The notes under the pieces are model-generated. The model was not told where the DNA came from. It was given only the letters and a program-made list of their open reading frames with translations, and searched no databases. 64,000 nucleotides of DNA from JACVRX01 sp963831385 (GTDB lineage: Bacteria > Actinomycetota > Actinomycetes > Jiangellales > Jiangellaceae): NCBI GenBank assembly GCA_963831385.1, contig CAWHPW010000012.1, positions 186,001-250,000 on the forward strand. Direction: 5' to 3'. The translations under genes were made by a program, and so were the position numbers. Below, one piece after another: positions 51,834-60,189 of the stretch; within the stretch, counting starts at the first letter, position 1, and each line of letters starts with the position of its first letter.

Positions 51834-52592
51834 TCACGCCCACACCGGCTGAAACGTGCCGAGCGTAATGCTGACGAGCGCCGCCACCGCCAGCAGCACG
51901 AATGCTCCGATGATCAACGCGACGTCGGATGGCCGGACGACTTGCGGACGCGCCACCGTGCGGGGAGTCGTCGCGTCGAAGCCGCGTGCGTCCATGGCGA
52001 GAGCGAGGCGGGTACCGCGGCGTACCGCACCGACCAGGAGAGTGAACACGGTGCCGGCGAAGAGCTGGATGTGCCGGAGCGGGCTGCGTCCCGCGTCGAT
52101 CCCGCGGGCTCGCCGCGCGGCCTTGATCGTCTGCCACTCCAGGCCCATCAGCGGAAGCAGCCGGAGGGCGGCGAGCGAGGCGTAGGCGAACCGGGCTGGG
52201 ACGCGGGCATTCTGCACGAGCGAATCCGCAAGATCGGTCGGGTCGACAGTGAGAAGAACGACGACGCCGGGCAACGCAACAGCCAGCACCCTGATCATGA
52301 CGGTCAGAGCCGTCAACAACGGTGTGGGGCTGTTGCCGAAGAGCAACGTCGTGACGCCCAGGCCGGCGGCCGATACGCACAACGGCCAGCCGCGTCGTAG
52401 CAGCTCGGCAATGCCGACACCACCCGCTCCCACGCACAGCAGAAACAACAGCAGGATCACGGCTGGGGTCACGGCATCGTCGGACAGTGCCGCTCCGAAG
52501 CCCAGCACCAGCGCTGCCGCGAGCTTGGCAACGGGGTTCGCCCGGGCCAGCCGGCCGGTCGGTACGGCGACGGTATGGACGTCGAGCACCAT
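51834..52592 (-). CDS. ykoC: ECF-type transporter transmembrane (T) component, YkoC/CbiQ family
   Basis: 252 residues from ATG 52592, overlapping the ATPase stop (ATGA). Five to six membrane helices, and the coupling-helix Ala-Arg-Gly signatures 'KAARRARGIDAG' and 'LALAMDARGFD', are standard for CbiQ/EcfT components that bind the ATPases. It forms the core of an energy-coupling transporter with the downstream-transcribed partners YkoD and YkoE. The ARG-type motifs establish the family; the substrate comes from the riboswitch and YkoE. Confidence 0.9.
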   Translation of the reverse strand: MVLDVHTVAVPTGRLARANPVAKLAAALVLGFGAALSDDAVTPAVILLLFLLCVGAGGVGIAELLRRGWPLCVSAAGLGVTTLLFGNSPTPLLTALTVMIRVLAVALPGVVVLLTVDPTDLADSLVQNARVPARFAYASLAALRLLPLMGLEWQTIKAARRARGIDAGRSPLRHIQLFAGTVFTLLVGAVRRGTRLALAMDARGFDATTPRTVARPQVVRPSDVALIIGAFVLLAVAALVSITLGTFQPVWA

Positions 52593-54193
52593 CAGCCCAC
52601 CGTCTCAACGGTTCTCACGGCGCGCCCGTTCTGCAGGGTGAGGACTCGGTCGGCCAGCGAAGCGACCAGGGCCTCGTCGTGCGTTACGGCGCAGACCGCC
52701 CCGCCGGCGTCGCGGTGGCTGGCAAGCAGGTCGACGAGCTCGAGCCAGGTACGCCGGTCCTGCCCAAAGGTGGGCTCGTCCAGTATCAGGACCGCGGGAT
52801 CGCTGGTGAGGGCCGTGGCGACCGAAAGGCGGCGCTTCTCGCCGCCGGACAGCGTGAACGGATTCGCCTCGGCCAGGTGGGTCAGATGGAGGCGGTCGAG
52901 CAGCGCACCCACCCGGGGTTCGACCTCGGCGGTTGGCGCGCCGCGCCGTATCGGCCCGACGGCGAGCTCGTCCCGTACCCGCCCGGTGAGGAACTGATGC
53001 TCGGGATCCTGGAACACCGTGCCGATCCGATCGGCCAGGTCCGCGGCTCGCCAGCGATGGGGCGGGATGGCGGCGCCGCTGCCGGCAAGCCGGGTGGTGG
53101 CTCGAACGGCGCCGGAACTCGGCGCCACCAGTCCGGCCAGAATCGTCGCGAAGGTCGACTTGCCCGAGCCGTTGGGGCCGACGACCGCCAGCGTTTCCCC
53201 GGCTCGCAGCACGCCCGATACGCCGGACAAGGCGCGTTTACTGGAGCCGCGGTGCTGAAACCCGACGTCGGCCGCGATCAACAGATCCCCGTCCACTGAG
53301 TTGTCAAGGTCACGCCCCTCTACGACCGGGGTGATGGACCTGGCGGACCCGACACGTCGCCGACGTACGGGCAGAGGGTGGTTGGGTACCCAGACGCCGG
53401 ATTCGGCGAGCTGGTCGCCATAGCGGAAGAAGACCTCGGCCGGCTCGCCGTCGGCGAGCAGTCCGCCGCCGGCCTGGATGACGACCACCCGGTCGACCAG
53501 CGGCACGGTCTGCGCCACTCGGTGCTCGACCACAATGATGGTCGCGCCCGTCTCCTGCTGAACAGCTCCGATCGCCGCTCGGACCAATCCGGCGCCGGCG
53601 GGATCGAGGTTCGCGGTCGGCTCGTCGAGCAGCAGCAGCCGGGGAGACAACGCCAATACCCCCGCGAGGGTGAGCCGCTGCTGCTCACCACCGGAGAGCT
53701 GGTCGGTGCGCTGGCCGCGTCCGTACGGAAATCCGACGACAGCCAGCGACGTGTCGACCAGCGGCCAGATACGAGAGGCGGGAACGGCGCGATTCTCCGG
53801 CCCGAACGCGACATCGTCTCCGGCCCGGGCCATCACCAGCTGGGTTTCCGGATCCTGCAGGACCAGCCCGGTCCGGTCGCGAGTGCTGCGTGGATCGAGC
53901 CCGTCGACGGTCAGCAGGCCCTCTGCGTCCCCTGAGTGGGACGGGTCCAGCAGGCCGGCCAGCGCCAGCAGCAGCGTGCTTTTTCCCGCGCCGGACGCTC
54001 CCAGCAACAAGACTCGTTCACCCGGTTCGACGACGAGGTCGAGCCCGCGGACGGCGTGCCGGCGCCGGCCGGCGTGCCGCCAGCCCCACCCGCGAGCGTC
54101 GATCCGGCTGCCGGTCAGACCCGCTCCCGGTCCCGCCCGGACGGCAGTGCGTCGAGAACCCCGGTCGTCGCAATTCGACGGACGAGAAGCCAT
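52592..54193 (-). CDS. ykoD: ECF-type transporter double ATPase (YkoD)
   Basis: 533 residues from ATG 54193. Two ABC ATPase domains are fused: domain 1 with Walker A 'GASGAGKST' and signature 'LSGGEQQRL'; domain 2 with Walker A 'GPNGSGKST' and signature 'LSGGEKRRL'. Both have intact Walker B ('LLLLDEPTANLD' and 'VLILDEPTF'). The start overlaps ykoE by 79 nt in another frame. No closer standard start is in frame, so the overlap seems real. It powers the ECF transporter together with YkoC and YkoE. Confidence 0.9.
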   Translation of the reverse strand: MASRPSNCDDRGSRRTAVRAGPGAGLTGSRIDARGWGWRHAGRRRHAVRGLDLVVEPGERVLLLGASGAGKSTLLLALAGLLDPSHSGDAEGLLTVDGLDPRSTRDRTGLVLQDPETQLVMARAGDDVAFGPENRAVPASRIWPLVDTSLAVVGFPYGRGQRTDQLSGGEQQRLTLAGVLALSPRLLLLDEPTANLDPAGAGLVRAAIGAVQQETGATIIVVEHRVAQTVPLVDRVVVIQAGGGLLADGEPAEVFFRYGDQLAESGVWVPNHPLPVRRRRVGSARSITPVVEGRDLDNSVDGDLLIAADVGFQHRGSSKRALSGVSGVLRAGETLAVVGPNGSGKSTFATILAGLVAPSSGAVRATTRLAGSGAAIPPHRWRAADLADRIGTVFQDPEHQFLTGRVRDELAVGPIRRGAPTAEVEPRVGALLDRLHLTHLAEANPFTLSGGEKRRLSVATALTSDPAVLILDEPTFGQDRRTWLELVDLLASHRDAGGAVCAVTHDEALVASLADRVLTLQNGRAVRTVETVG

Positions 54194-54729
54194 GAGCCGA
54201 GACCGGCGATCAGCACCGAGCTGGTGGTCAAGACGACGGCATACACCGTCAACCAGCCTGCGGACCAGGGCCGGTAGTAGAAGTACCAGTCCAGCCCGAA
54301 CGCGGTGACGCCCGCTGCCGCAGCAGCCGCCGAAGCGATCGGCAGGGTGAAGCGCCGGTAGCCGAACGCCAGGAACACCAGTTCCGGCGCCAGACCTTCC
54401 AGAGCGCCGTACCAGATCACCTGGGTTCCCCAGGCACTGCCAAGGAGGGCGCTCACGGTGGCTGCCAGCACCATGGCGAAGACGGCCGTGCCGGGTTTGC
54501 GGACGACGAGCATTGCGAGCACGCCGGGCACCAGCCAGATGCCGTACATGAATGCCTGGGCGGGCGGAAACGCGGTGAAAGCCGGACCGGTGGCGTTCCA
54601 CAGCAAGCCCCACGCCCAGAAAACCACTCCGAATGCGACCGCAAGGACCGCGGTGACAACGATGTCGACCGTGCGCCAACTCCGGCGGGGACCGCCGGAA
54701 CGTGCCGTCGCAAGATCGTGTTCGCTCAT
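54115..54729 (-). CDS. ykoE: Thiamine-precursor ECF transporter substrate-binding component (YkoE)
   Basis: 204 residues from ATG 54729 with GGGAGG upstream. Five to six membrane helices; conserved blocks 'VDIVVTAVLAVAFGVVFWAW', 'GTQVIWYGALEGLAPELVF' and 'WYFYYRPWSAGWL' identify the YkoE family of S components. YkoEDC imports hydroxymethylpyrimidine or thiamine. The TPP riboswitch 100 nt upstream supports this substrate. YkoF, the soluble thiamine-binding partner known in Bacillus, is not in the window. Confidence 0.93.
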   Translation of the reverse strand: MSEHDLATARSGGPRRSWRTVDIVVTAVLAVAFGVVFWAWGLLWNATGPAFTAFPPAQAFMYGIWLVPGVLAMLVVRKPGTAVFAMVLAATVSALLGSAWGTQVIWYGALEGLAPELVFLAFGYRRFTLPIASAAAAAAGVTAFGLDWYFYYRPWSAGWLTVYAVVLTTSSVLIAGLGSWLLVRRIATTGVLDALPSGRDRERV

Positions 54730-54828
54730 CTGGTACCTCCCATGGATCAGGAGGGGTGGCGTGCGCGCCCGTCACCGACGACGAACAGCGCGCCACGGAT
54801 TCGTGGACGCGCCGCCGTGAGTGACTGT

Positions 54829-54936
54829 CGACTTCCTGCGCCGGCATTACCCGGATCAGGTTCGAGGGTCTGCGGGCCAGTTGGTTGTTGCCGGTTCTTA
54901 CCTGGCCCACACTCTCAGCGCTGTGCGCTCCCCTGT
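54829..54936 (-). ncRNA. TPP riboswitch (thi box)
   Basis: On the minus strand the sequence has AGGGGAGCG with GCTGAGAGTG and then CGAACCTGATCCGGGTAATG, CCGGCGCAGGAAG, which are the conserved THI-element blocks in the correct order. The aptamer precedes ykoE. The expression platform contains a strong hairpin (54788-54812) and then the ribosome site. With no T-run, control of translation start is more likely than intrinsic termination; that is inferred. Confidence 0.95.
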
Positions 54937-54959
54937 CGTATGAACTTGTGATCTTCAGC

Positions 54960-55454
54960 CTACACCGGGTCGTCCTGACGCTCGTCGGCCAGCGGACGGG
55001 CCAGCTCCTCGGCGAGCTCCCGCAGCTCGGAGCGGAGGAAATCGCGAGTCGCCACTTCGCCGACGGCGATTCGCAGCGAGGCGACCTCCCGCGCGAGGAA
55101 CTCCATGTCAGCCCGCGAGCGTGCGTTGACCTCTCGGTCCTGCTCGAGATTGACCCGGTCACGATCGTCCTGGCGGTTCTGGGCGAGCAGGATCAGCGGT
55201 GCCGCGTAGGAAGCCTGGATCGACAGCAACAGGGTCAGGAAGATGAACGGGTACGGGTCGTAGCGCAGGTCTGGCGGGCCGAACGTGTTCCACAACGCCC
55301 AGACCACGATGAACACGGTGAGATAGAGCAGGAAGCGCCCAGTGCCGAGGAATCTGGCGATCCGCTCCGACGCCTTGCCGATGACCTCGGGATCGACATT
55401 GGGACGCCGCAAACCTCCCGGCACCCGGGGCTGGTCGAGCCTGTCACGCGCCAT
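54960..55454 (-). CDS. DUF1003 domain membrane protein
   Basis: 164 residues from ATG 55454. Two membrane helices (about 43-63 and 70-92) with the DUF1003 pattern 'YLTVFIVVWALWNTFGP', 'YDPYPFIFLTLLLSIQASYA' and 'APLILLAQNRQDDRDR' are followed by a charged coiled-coil-like tail. It corresponds to the gene next to the MgtE/CBS protein in mycobacteria. Function not established. The start overlaps the end of the MgtE-like gene by 11 nt, so translation is probably coupled. Confidence 0.87.
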   Translation of the reverse strand: MARDRLDQPRVPGGLRRPNVDPEVIGKASERIARFLGTGRFLLYLTVFIVVWALWNTFGPPDLRYDPYPFIFLTLLLSIQASYAAPLILLAQNRQDDRDRVNLEQDREVNARSRADMEFLAREVASLRIAVGEVATRDFLRSELRELAEELARPLADERQDDPV

Positions 55455-56706
55455 GTCCGGGCTCCTCCCGGGTCGCTCGGGAGCGCCACTCCTCGCCGAG
55501 CATGTGGTCCATGACGTCGTCGACCGTGACGACGCCGAGCAGTCGCCCGTCCTCGTCCACCACGGGACACGCGACCAGGTTGTACGTCGCGAACACGCCG
55601 GCTACCTGTTCCAGAGAGGCGCCCGGAGGGAGGGCGTCGAGGTCGGTTTCGACGACAGCGGACACCAACAGCGATGGCGGTTCGCGCAGCAGCCGCTGGA
55701 AGTGCGCAACACCGAGGTACCGGCCGGTCGGGGTGTCCATCGGCGGGCGACAGACGTACACCATCGCCGCCAAGGACGGCGTGAGTTCGGGATTGCGGAT
55801 ACGGGCGAGTGCCTCGGCGACCGTGGCGTCCGGGGACAGCACCACCGGCTCGTTGGTCATCATGCCGCCGGCCGTGTAGTCCTCGTAGGTGAGCAGCTGC
55901 CGGACGGGCGCAGCTTCGTCGGGCTCCATCAGGGTCAGTAGCGTCTCGGCTTGGTCGGCCGGTAGGTCGGCCAGCAGGTCGGCCGCGTCGTCGGGATCCA
56001 TCGCTTCCAGGACGTCGGCAGCGCGTTCACCGTCGAGGCTGCCGATCAGCTCCTGAGCCTCGGACGCGTCGAGCTCCTCCATCACGTCGGCGAGCCGCTC
56101 GTCGTCCAGGGCGAGCGCCACCTCGCGCCGACGCTTGCTGGACAGCTCCCGCAGAACTCCCGCAAGATCAGCCGGGCGCATCTTGGCGAAGGCAGCGAGC
56201 AGGTTGGCTGCGCCCTGGATCTCCTCCGGCACCGCGAACCCGGTCAGGTCGTCGAACCCGTAGATCCTGGTTTCGCCACGTCGACCGAACCGCTTCCCTC
56301 GGCGATGCGCTGCGACCTTGGTCACCTCCCAATCCCGGGTCCGGGTTTGTTCGATACCGACGTCGGAGACGATTACCTCTTCACCGGTCGCCGGAGCGAG
56401 CACGCGGCGGTCGAGCATCTCGTGCAGCACCAGCGTCTCGCCTGGACGTTGCTCGAACCGGCGCATGTTCACCACGCCCGTGGTGATCACCTGGCCGCCG
56501 TCGATGCTGGTCACCCGCGTTATCGGGAGAAAGATCCGGCGGCGCACCGGGACCTCGACGACCAACCCGAGAACCCGAGGGAGCGAACCGGGCAGCGGCA
56601 TCGTCACCACGACGTCGTGGACCTTGCCCACCTGGTCACCATTAGGGTCGAACACGGCAGTCCCAGCGAGCCGCGCGACATACACCCTGGTCAGCGTCGC
56701 GCTCAT
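55444..56706 (-). CDS. PRC-barrel/MgtE-N/CBS-domain protein (cytosolic MgtE-like)
   Basis: 420 residues from ATG 56706. The order is: PRC-barrel-like N-terminus (1-90, 'VYVARLAGTAVFDPNGDQVG'), MgtE intracellular N domain (about 165-275, 'LADVMEELDASEAQELIGSL', 'DPDDAADLLADLP') and a CBS pair (about 285-400). There are no membrane helices, so this is the sensor part of MgtE without the channel. Rv1232c is the positional equivalent. It probably senses Mg2+ or a nucleotide and partners the downstream DUF1003 protein; CorA is encoded further on. Confidence 0.88.
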   Translation of the reverse strand: MSATLTRVYVARLAGTAVFDPNGDQVGKVHDVVVTMPLPGSLPRVLGLVVEVPVRRRIFLPITRVTSIDGGQVITTGVVNMRRFEQRPGETLVLHEMLDRRVLAPATGEEVIVSDVGIEQTRTRDWEVTKVAAHRRGKRFGRRGETRIYGFDDLTGFAVPEEIQGAANLLAAFAKMRPADLAGVLRELSSKRRREVALALDDERLADVMEELDASEAQELIGSLDGERAADVLEAMDPDDAADLLADLPADQAETLLTLMEPDEAAPVRQLLTYEDYTAGGMMTNEPVVLSPDATVAEALARIRNPELTPSLAAMVYVCRPPMDTPTGRYLGVAHFQRLLREPPSLLVSAVVETDLDALPPGASLEQVAGVFATYNLVACPVVDEDGRLLGVVTVDDVMDHMLGEEWRSRATREEPGHGA

Positions 56707-56796
56707 GGCCGCAGGTTACCGGCCGAGTTCGCAGGTAGACTGTCACGCCGCGGTCGACCCGGCCGCACTTTCCGTCAACCCGAGGTCCCGCCGAGC

Positions 56797-57531
56797 ATGC
56801 CGCGATCATTGCGACGATTGCTGGTGGGGGCTCTATCGGTATGCCTGGTAGTCCTGCCCGGGTGCCGCGACGAGGCGCCGAATCCGCTGGAGCAGATCGC
56901 GACGGATCAGGTGCCTGCCGCGGCCAACGGGCTGGACCGGGTGAGTGCAGAGGACGCTCTCGAGACCGTCCTTTCCGCGCTCGCGGCGACGGGTTCGTAC
57001 CACGTGACCGGCACCTCGACGAGCGGTGAGGCGATCGACATCTACTTCGTCGAAGCCGGTGCCACGGGGACGGTCGGTGCAGGAAAGCCAGTGACGATGG
57101 TGGCGCTCGACGGACGCATCTACGTCACGGGTGATGCCGAGTTCATGGCAACCAACGTCGGGGCGGACGCCGCGCAGCGGATGGCCGGCAAATGGCTGCT
57201 GCTGCCGCCGGACTCGACCTCCGACTTCTCCATCTTCGCCGACGGCGAGACGTTCGCCCAGACCGTGCTCGGCGCGGGGGGACCCGTTGAGATGAGTGAC
57301 GTCCGTGATGTCAACGGCGTCCCGGCCGTGGGCCTGGTGTTCCCGGAGACCGGCGGCACTCTGTGGGTGTCGGCACAGGGCGATCCGCTGCCGATCCAGT
57401 TCGAGGAGAAAGGCGCGTCCGCTGGCGCCGGGGTGCTGACATTCGCCGACTACGGTGCCGATGTCGCTCTGCAGGCTCCGCCCGCAGACTCCGTCGTCGA
57501 CGCCGCAACCCTGCCAGCCCCTGCGCCCTGA
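56797..57531 (+). CDS. LppX/LprG-type lipoprotein
   Basis: 244 residues from ATG 56797, giving a signal peptide ending in lipobox 'VVLPGC'. The rest has the LppX_LprAFG layout: 'DALETVLSALAATGSYHVTG', 'IDIYFVEAGATGTVGAG', 'GKWLLLPPDSTSDF' and 'GTLWVSAQGDPLPIQFEEKG'. In mycobacteria the fold is a lipid-binding half-barrel. Here lipid binding is inferred. It stands alone, divergent from the MgtE-like gene. Confidence 0.78.
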   Translation: MPRSLRRLLVGALSVCLVVLPGCRDEAPNPLEQIATDQVPAAANGLDRVSAEDALETVLSALAATGSYHVTGTSTSGEAIDIYFVEAGATGTVGAGKPVTMVALDGRIYVTGDAEFMATNVGADAAQRMAGKWLLLPPDSTSDFSIFADGETFAQTVLGAGGPVEMSDVRDVNGVPAVGLVFPETGGTLWVSAQGDPLPIQFEEKGASAGAGVLTFADYGADVALQAPPADSVVDAATLPAPAP

Positions 57532-57580
57532 TCGTCGTCAGTACACCTGTCGCTCGAGCACCCATGGCACAGTAAGTCGC

Positions 57581-58099
57581 GTGAACCGGGACGAGTTGCG
57601 GGCGCTCGTCGACGAGGCTATGAAACGCACGGCGTTGGTCTGGCTGACGTACGCCGGCAGCGATCGGGCCCGCGCAGTCTGGCACGTCTGGCATGACGGG
57701 ACGGCATACGTCGTCTGCGGCGGCCCCGAGCAACCCCTGCCGGAGATCGAGGGTGCCGGGAAGGTGACGGTCACGGCTCGCGCCAAAGACTCCCGTGCCC
57801 GGCTGGTGAGTTGGATCGCCGACGTCACAGTCGAGGTACCCGGGAGCGACAGCTGGCGGGTGGCAGCGGCGCTGCTCAAGGCCGAGCGTCTCAATGCTGT
57901 CCAGGGCGATGCGCTCCTCTCGGTCTGGGCCGCCGAGTCGTCGATCCTGCGGCTGACTCCGACGGGGGAGGTGAGCGAGTATCCGGGTGCGTATCCGGCC
58001 GAGTCGCTGGCCGCGGCACCAGTCGAGTCGCCGGCGACGACCGCTGGCAAGCCGCCCTGGGTCGTTCACCGGCGGGCCCGGCGCGCGCCCCGGCTGTAA
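57581..58099 (+). CDS. Conserved hypothetical protein, possible FMN-binding split-barrel fold
   Basis: 172 residues from GTG 57581; the frame is open upstream but without family sequence. The first 120 residues ('VNRDELRALVDEAMKRTALV', 'WHVWHDGTAYVVCGGPEQPL', 'GKVTVTARAKDSRARLVSWI') look like a pyridoxamine-5-phosphate-oxidase-like split barrel as found in actinobacteria. The tail after residue 145 is basic and Pro/Ala-rich. No cofactor residues can be assigned. Moderate confidence in the fold, low in any function. Confidence 0.6.
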   Translation: MNRDELRALVDEAMKRTALVWLTYAGSDRARAVWHVWHDGTAYVVCGGPEQPLPEIEGAGKVTVTARAKDSRARLVSWIADVTVEVPGSDSWRVAAALLKAERLNAVQGDALLSVWAAESSILRLTPTGEVSEYPGAYPAESLAAAPVESPATTAGKPPWVVHRRARRAPRL

Positions 58100-58154
58100 C
58101 GCGCTGACCGACTGTTCGGGTCCGGAAACATCAAGCAGAGAGGTCTCCGCCGCC

Positions 58155-58805
58155 ATGTCGTTCGGTTCCGGGACACTCGATCCGTGGGAGAACCGGCAGC
58201 GGTCCATCTCGACGGCTGCCACGATCGCCGCTTGCCTCGCCGCTGACGGATTAATGGCGTTCGGGGATTCCATCCTCCGCGCTGACTACGTGCCCCTGGC
58301 CCAGGCGCTCCACGACGCCGACGGCACGGTCACCGCCGTCAACGCGTGGAACGGCCGGCCGGCCGCGCCCGCCATAGACGCTCTCGAGGAGTGGGCAGCC
58401 CAGTTTGGCCTGCCGTCGCGGCTGCTGATGGCCATCGGGTCGAACGACATCTTCGATCCGTCTGAGTTCGCCGACCAGATCGAGCGGATGCTGGAAATCG
58501 CCGGTCCCTATCGTCAAGTGCTGTGGGTGAACGTGCATGTCGCCCGCACCACCGTGCCTGCGTCGGTGCAGTTGGCAGATCAGCGGAACTCGGGCTGGGT
58601 GAACGCACAGCTCGCCGAGGCCGCTGGCCGGCACCCCAATCTGACGTTGGTGAAGTGGTCGGAGTTCTTGAACAGGAAACCGGGCTACCGGATCTCCACC
58701 TACCTCTCCGACGGGGTCCATACGTCGGTGCCGCTGGGCCAGGCCGCGCGGAACGCGCTGATCATGGAGGCGGTTGGCATCAGCGGCCGACACACAGGAC
58801 AGTGA
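58155..58805 (+). CDS. SGNH/GDSL-like hydrolase-fold protein
   Basis: 216 residues from ATG 58155 with no convincing ribosome site. 'LMAFGDSILRADYVPLAQAL' holds the GDS nucleophile near residue 38, 'MAIGSNDIFDPSEF' the GxND block, and 'YLSDGVHTSVPLGQ' the Asp/His pair, all in the right order. There is no signal peptide or membrane anchor, so the protein is probably cytoplasmic, unlike most secreted SGNH esterases. Substrate unknown. Confidence 0.78.
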   Translation: MSFGSGTLDPWENRQRSISTAATIAACLAADGLMAFGDSILRADYVPLAQALHDADGTVTAVNAWNGRPAAPAIDALEEWAAQFGLPSRLLMAIGSNDIFDPSEFADQIERMLEIAGPYRQVLWVNVHVARTTVPASVQLADQRNSGWVNAQLAEAAGRHPNLTLVKWSEFLNRKPGYRISTYLSDGVHTSVPLGQAARNALIMEAVGISGRHTGQ

Positions 58806-58811
58806 CAATTC

Positions 58812-58829
58812 GGTGAACATCTGTTCACC
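58812..58829. promoter_or_regulatory. Perfect palindrome GGTGAAC-ATCT-GTTCACC
   Basis: Seven-base arms with a 4-nt spacer lie 11 bp after the SGNH gene and about 120 bp before the HNH gene. It could be an operator for a dimeric repressor or a small hairpin; nothing decides between these. Confidence 0.4.
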
Positions 58830-58950
58830 ATCGGTGTCGGCGTGAGCTACCCAGATGCGCCGTGTCTTCCTGACCAGGCAGAATGCCCACGGTAGGTCGG
58901 TACGTACCTGACGATCCTGCCGGAGAGCGAACGCGAAAGGAGGCGCACCG

Positions 58951-59457
58951 ATGCAGACGCTGGTGCTCAACGCCTCCTACGAGCCGCTTGCTGTTGTCTC
59001 CGTGCGACGGGCCGTCGTGCTGGTTCTCACCGAGAAGGCGGTCATGGAACACGCCGACGAGGCCCGGCCGATCCGTTCGCCCAGCCGCCAGCTGCCGACT
59101 CCGCTGGTTGTCCGGCTGTTGAAATTCGTCCGGGTGCCGTACCGGCGCAAGCTGCCATGGTCGCGGCGCGGTGTCCTGGAGCGCGACCGGCATCGCTGCG
59201 CGTACTGCGCCGGACGGGCGAGCACCATCGATCACCTGGTGCCCGTCTCGCGCGGGGGCGAGGAGCGGAGCTGGCTGAACACCGTCAGTGCCTGCGTCCC
59301 GTGCAATCAGGCCAAGGCGAATCGCACCCCTGACGAAGCCGGGATGCACTTGCTCCTGGCGCCGCACGAACCGAAGGCACACGCTGCCCTCGTGCTGGCA
59401 ATCGGCGTCACGACGGCGCAGAGGTTGCCGGAGTGGCTGGCCACTGCCACCGCGTGA
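58951..59457 (+). CDS. HNH endonuclease
   Basis: 168 residues from ATG 58951 with AAAGGAGG upstream. The HNH domain (about residues 85-135) has zinc Cys pairs 'CAYC' and 'CVPC', and the catalytic 'TIDHLVPVSRGG' followed by 'WLNTVSACVPCNQAK' (asparagine and second zinc pair). The N-terminal 'QTLVLNASYEPLAVVSVRRA' is the conserved start of the widespread actinobacterial single-domain HNH family. It does not sit in an obvious restriction or intron context. Probably a DNA nuclease of unknown biological use. Confidence 0.9.
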   Translation: MQTLVLNASYEPLAVVSVRRAVVLVLTEKAVMEHADEARPIRSPSRQLPTPLVVRLLKFVRVPYRRKLPWSRRGVLERDRHRCAYCAGRASTIDHLVPVSRGGEERSWLNTVSACVPCNQAKANRTPDEAGMHLLLAPHEPKAHAALVLAIGVTTAQRLPEWLATATA

Positions 59458-59525
59458 TGCGCTGTTGGCCTCCGGGCACCAGACCGAGCAGACTGCCTCT
59501 GTACTGATCACCAAGGAGGATGGCA

Positions 59526-59996
59526 ATGGCCAGCCCAGTACCAGGACTCCCGACCGGCCTGAGCGTGGGGACGTATGACTCCTATGCCGATGCGCAGAAG
59601 GCCGTCGACCATCTTGCCGACGAGAAGTTCCCGGTCGAGAACCTCGCCATCGTGGGCACGGACCTGCGCCAGGTCGAACGCGTCACCGGCCGGCTGAGCT
59701 GGGGCAAGGTCGCCCTCGGTGGGCTGGCAAGCGGCGCCTGGATCGGCCTGTTCGTGGGTCTGCTCCTCGGCCTGTTCACCGACGAAGGCTGGGGCCAGAT
59801 CATCTTGCTCAGCCTGCTCTGGGGTGCGGTGTTCATGCTGATCCTGGCTCTCGTCGGCTACGCCGCCACCGGTGGCCGGCGCGACTTCACCAGTCAGAGC
59901 GTCACTATCGCCAGCCATTACGAGATCTTCTGCCAGCATCAGCACGCCGATCAGGCGAGGGAGTTGCTGGCCAAGCTCTCGCTGAAGGCCTCGTAA
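59526..59996 (+). CDS. General stress protein 17M-like/DUF1269-type membrane protein
   Basis: 156 residues. ATG 59526 is chosen because AAGGAGG ends 6 bp before it; ATG 59520 touches the same site and is too close. The N-terminal 'GTYDSYADAQKAVDHLADE' and 'NLAIVGTDLRQVERVTGRL' are the family signature. Two membrane helices with Gly-rich faces ('GGLASGAWIGLFVGLLLGLF' and a second near residues 95-115) follow. Proteins of this group respond to general stress; the mechanism is unknown. Confidence 0.85.
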   Translation: MASPVPGLPTGLSVGTYDSYADAQKAVDHLADEKFPVENLAIVGTDLRQVERVTGRLSWGKVALGGLASGAWIGLFVGLLLGLFTDEGWGQIILLSLLWGAVFMLILALVGYAATGGRRDFTSQSVTIASHYEIFCQHQHADQARELLAKLSLKAS

Positions 59997-60035
59997 GTTT
60001 CCGCGCCGGCGGGACTCGCTCGGTGCCAAGCCGGC

Positions 60036-60103
60036 ACTTCAATGATCCAAAACGCGTGAAACCGGACGGGAGTGGGTTTTCGCGGGTATTTGATCATTGA
60101 AGT
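60036..60103. terminator. Long hairpin after the stress-protein gene
   Basis: ACTTCAATGATC (60036-60047) pairs perfectly with GATCATTGAAGT (60092-60103), with a 44-nt loop containing a further AAAACGCG/CGCGGGTATTT opposition. It is AT-richer than its surroundings. It may be a terminator or an insertion; it lies between two co-directional genes. Confidence 0.5.
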
Positions 60104-60189
60104 CGGCGTGAGGATTCCAGTCTCCGATGAGTTCTGTCCGTGGCTTGAGTCATAGTGGGCGACCAACCGCCGACGAACAAGGACTCGAC

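Noticed and set aside
58951..59457. HNH gene as part of a homing intron or restriction system
   Set aside because: It is a stand-alone conserved actinobacterial family with its own ribosome site; no intron fold or methyltransferase partner is seen.
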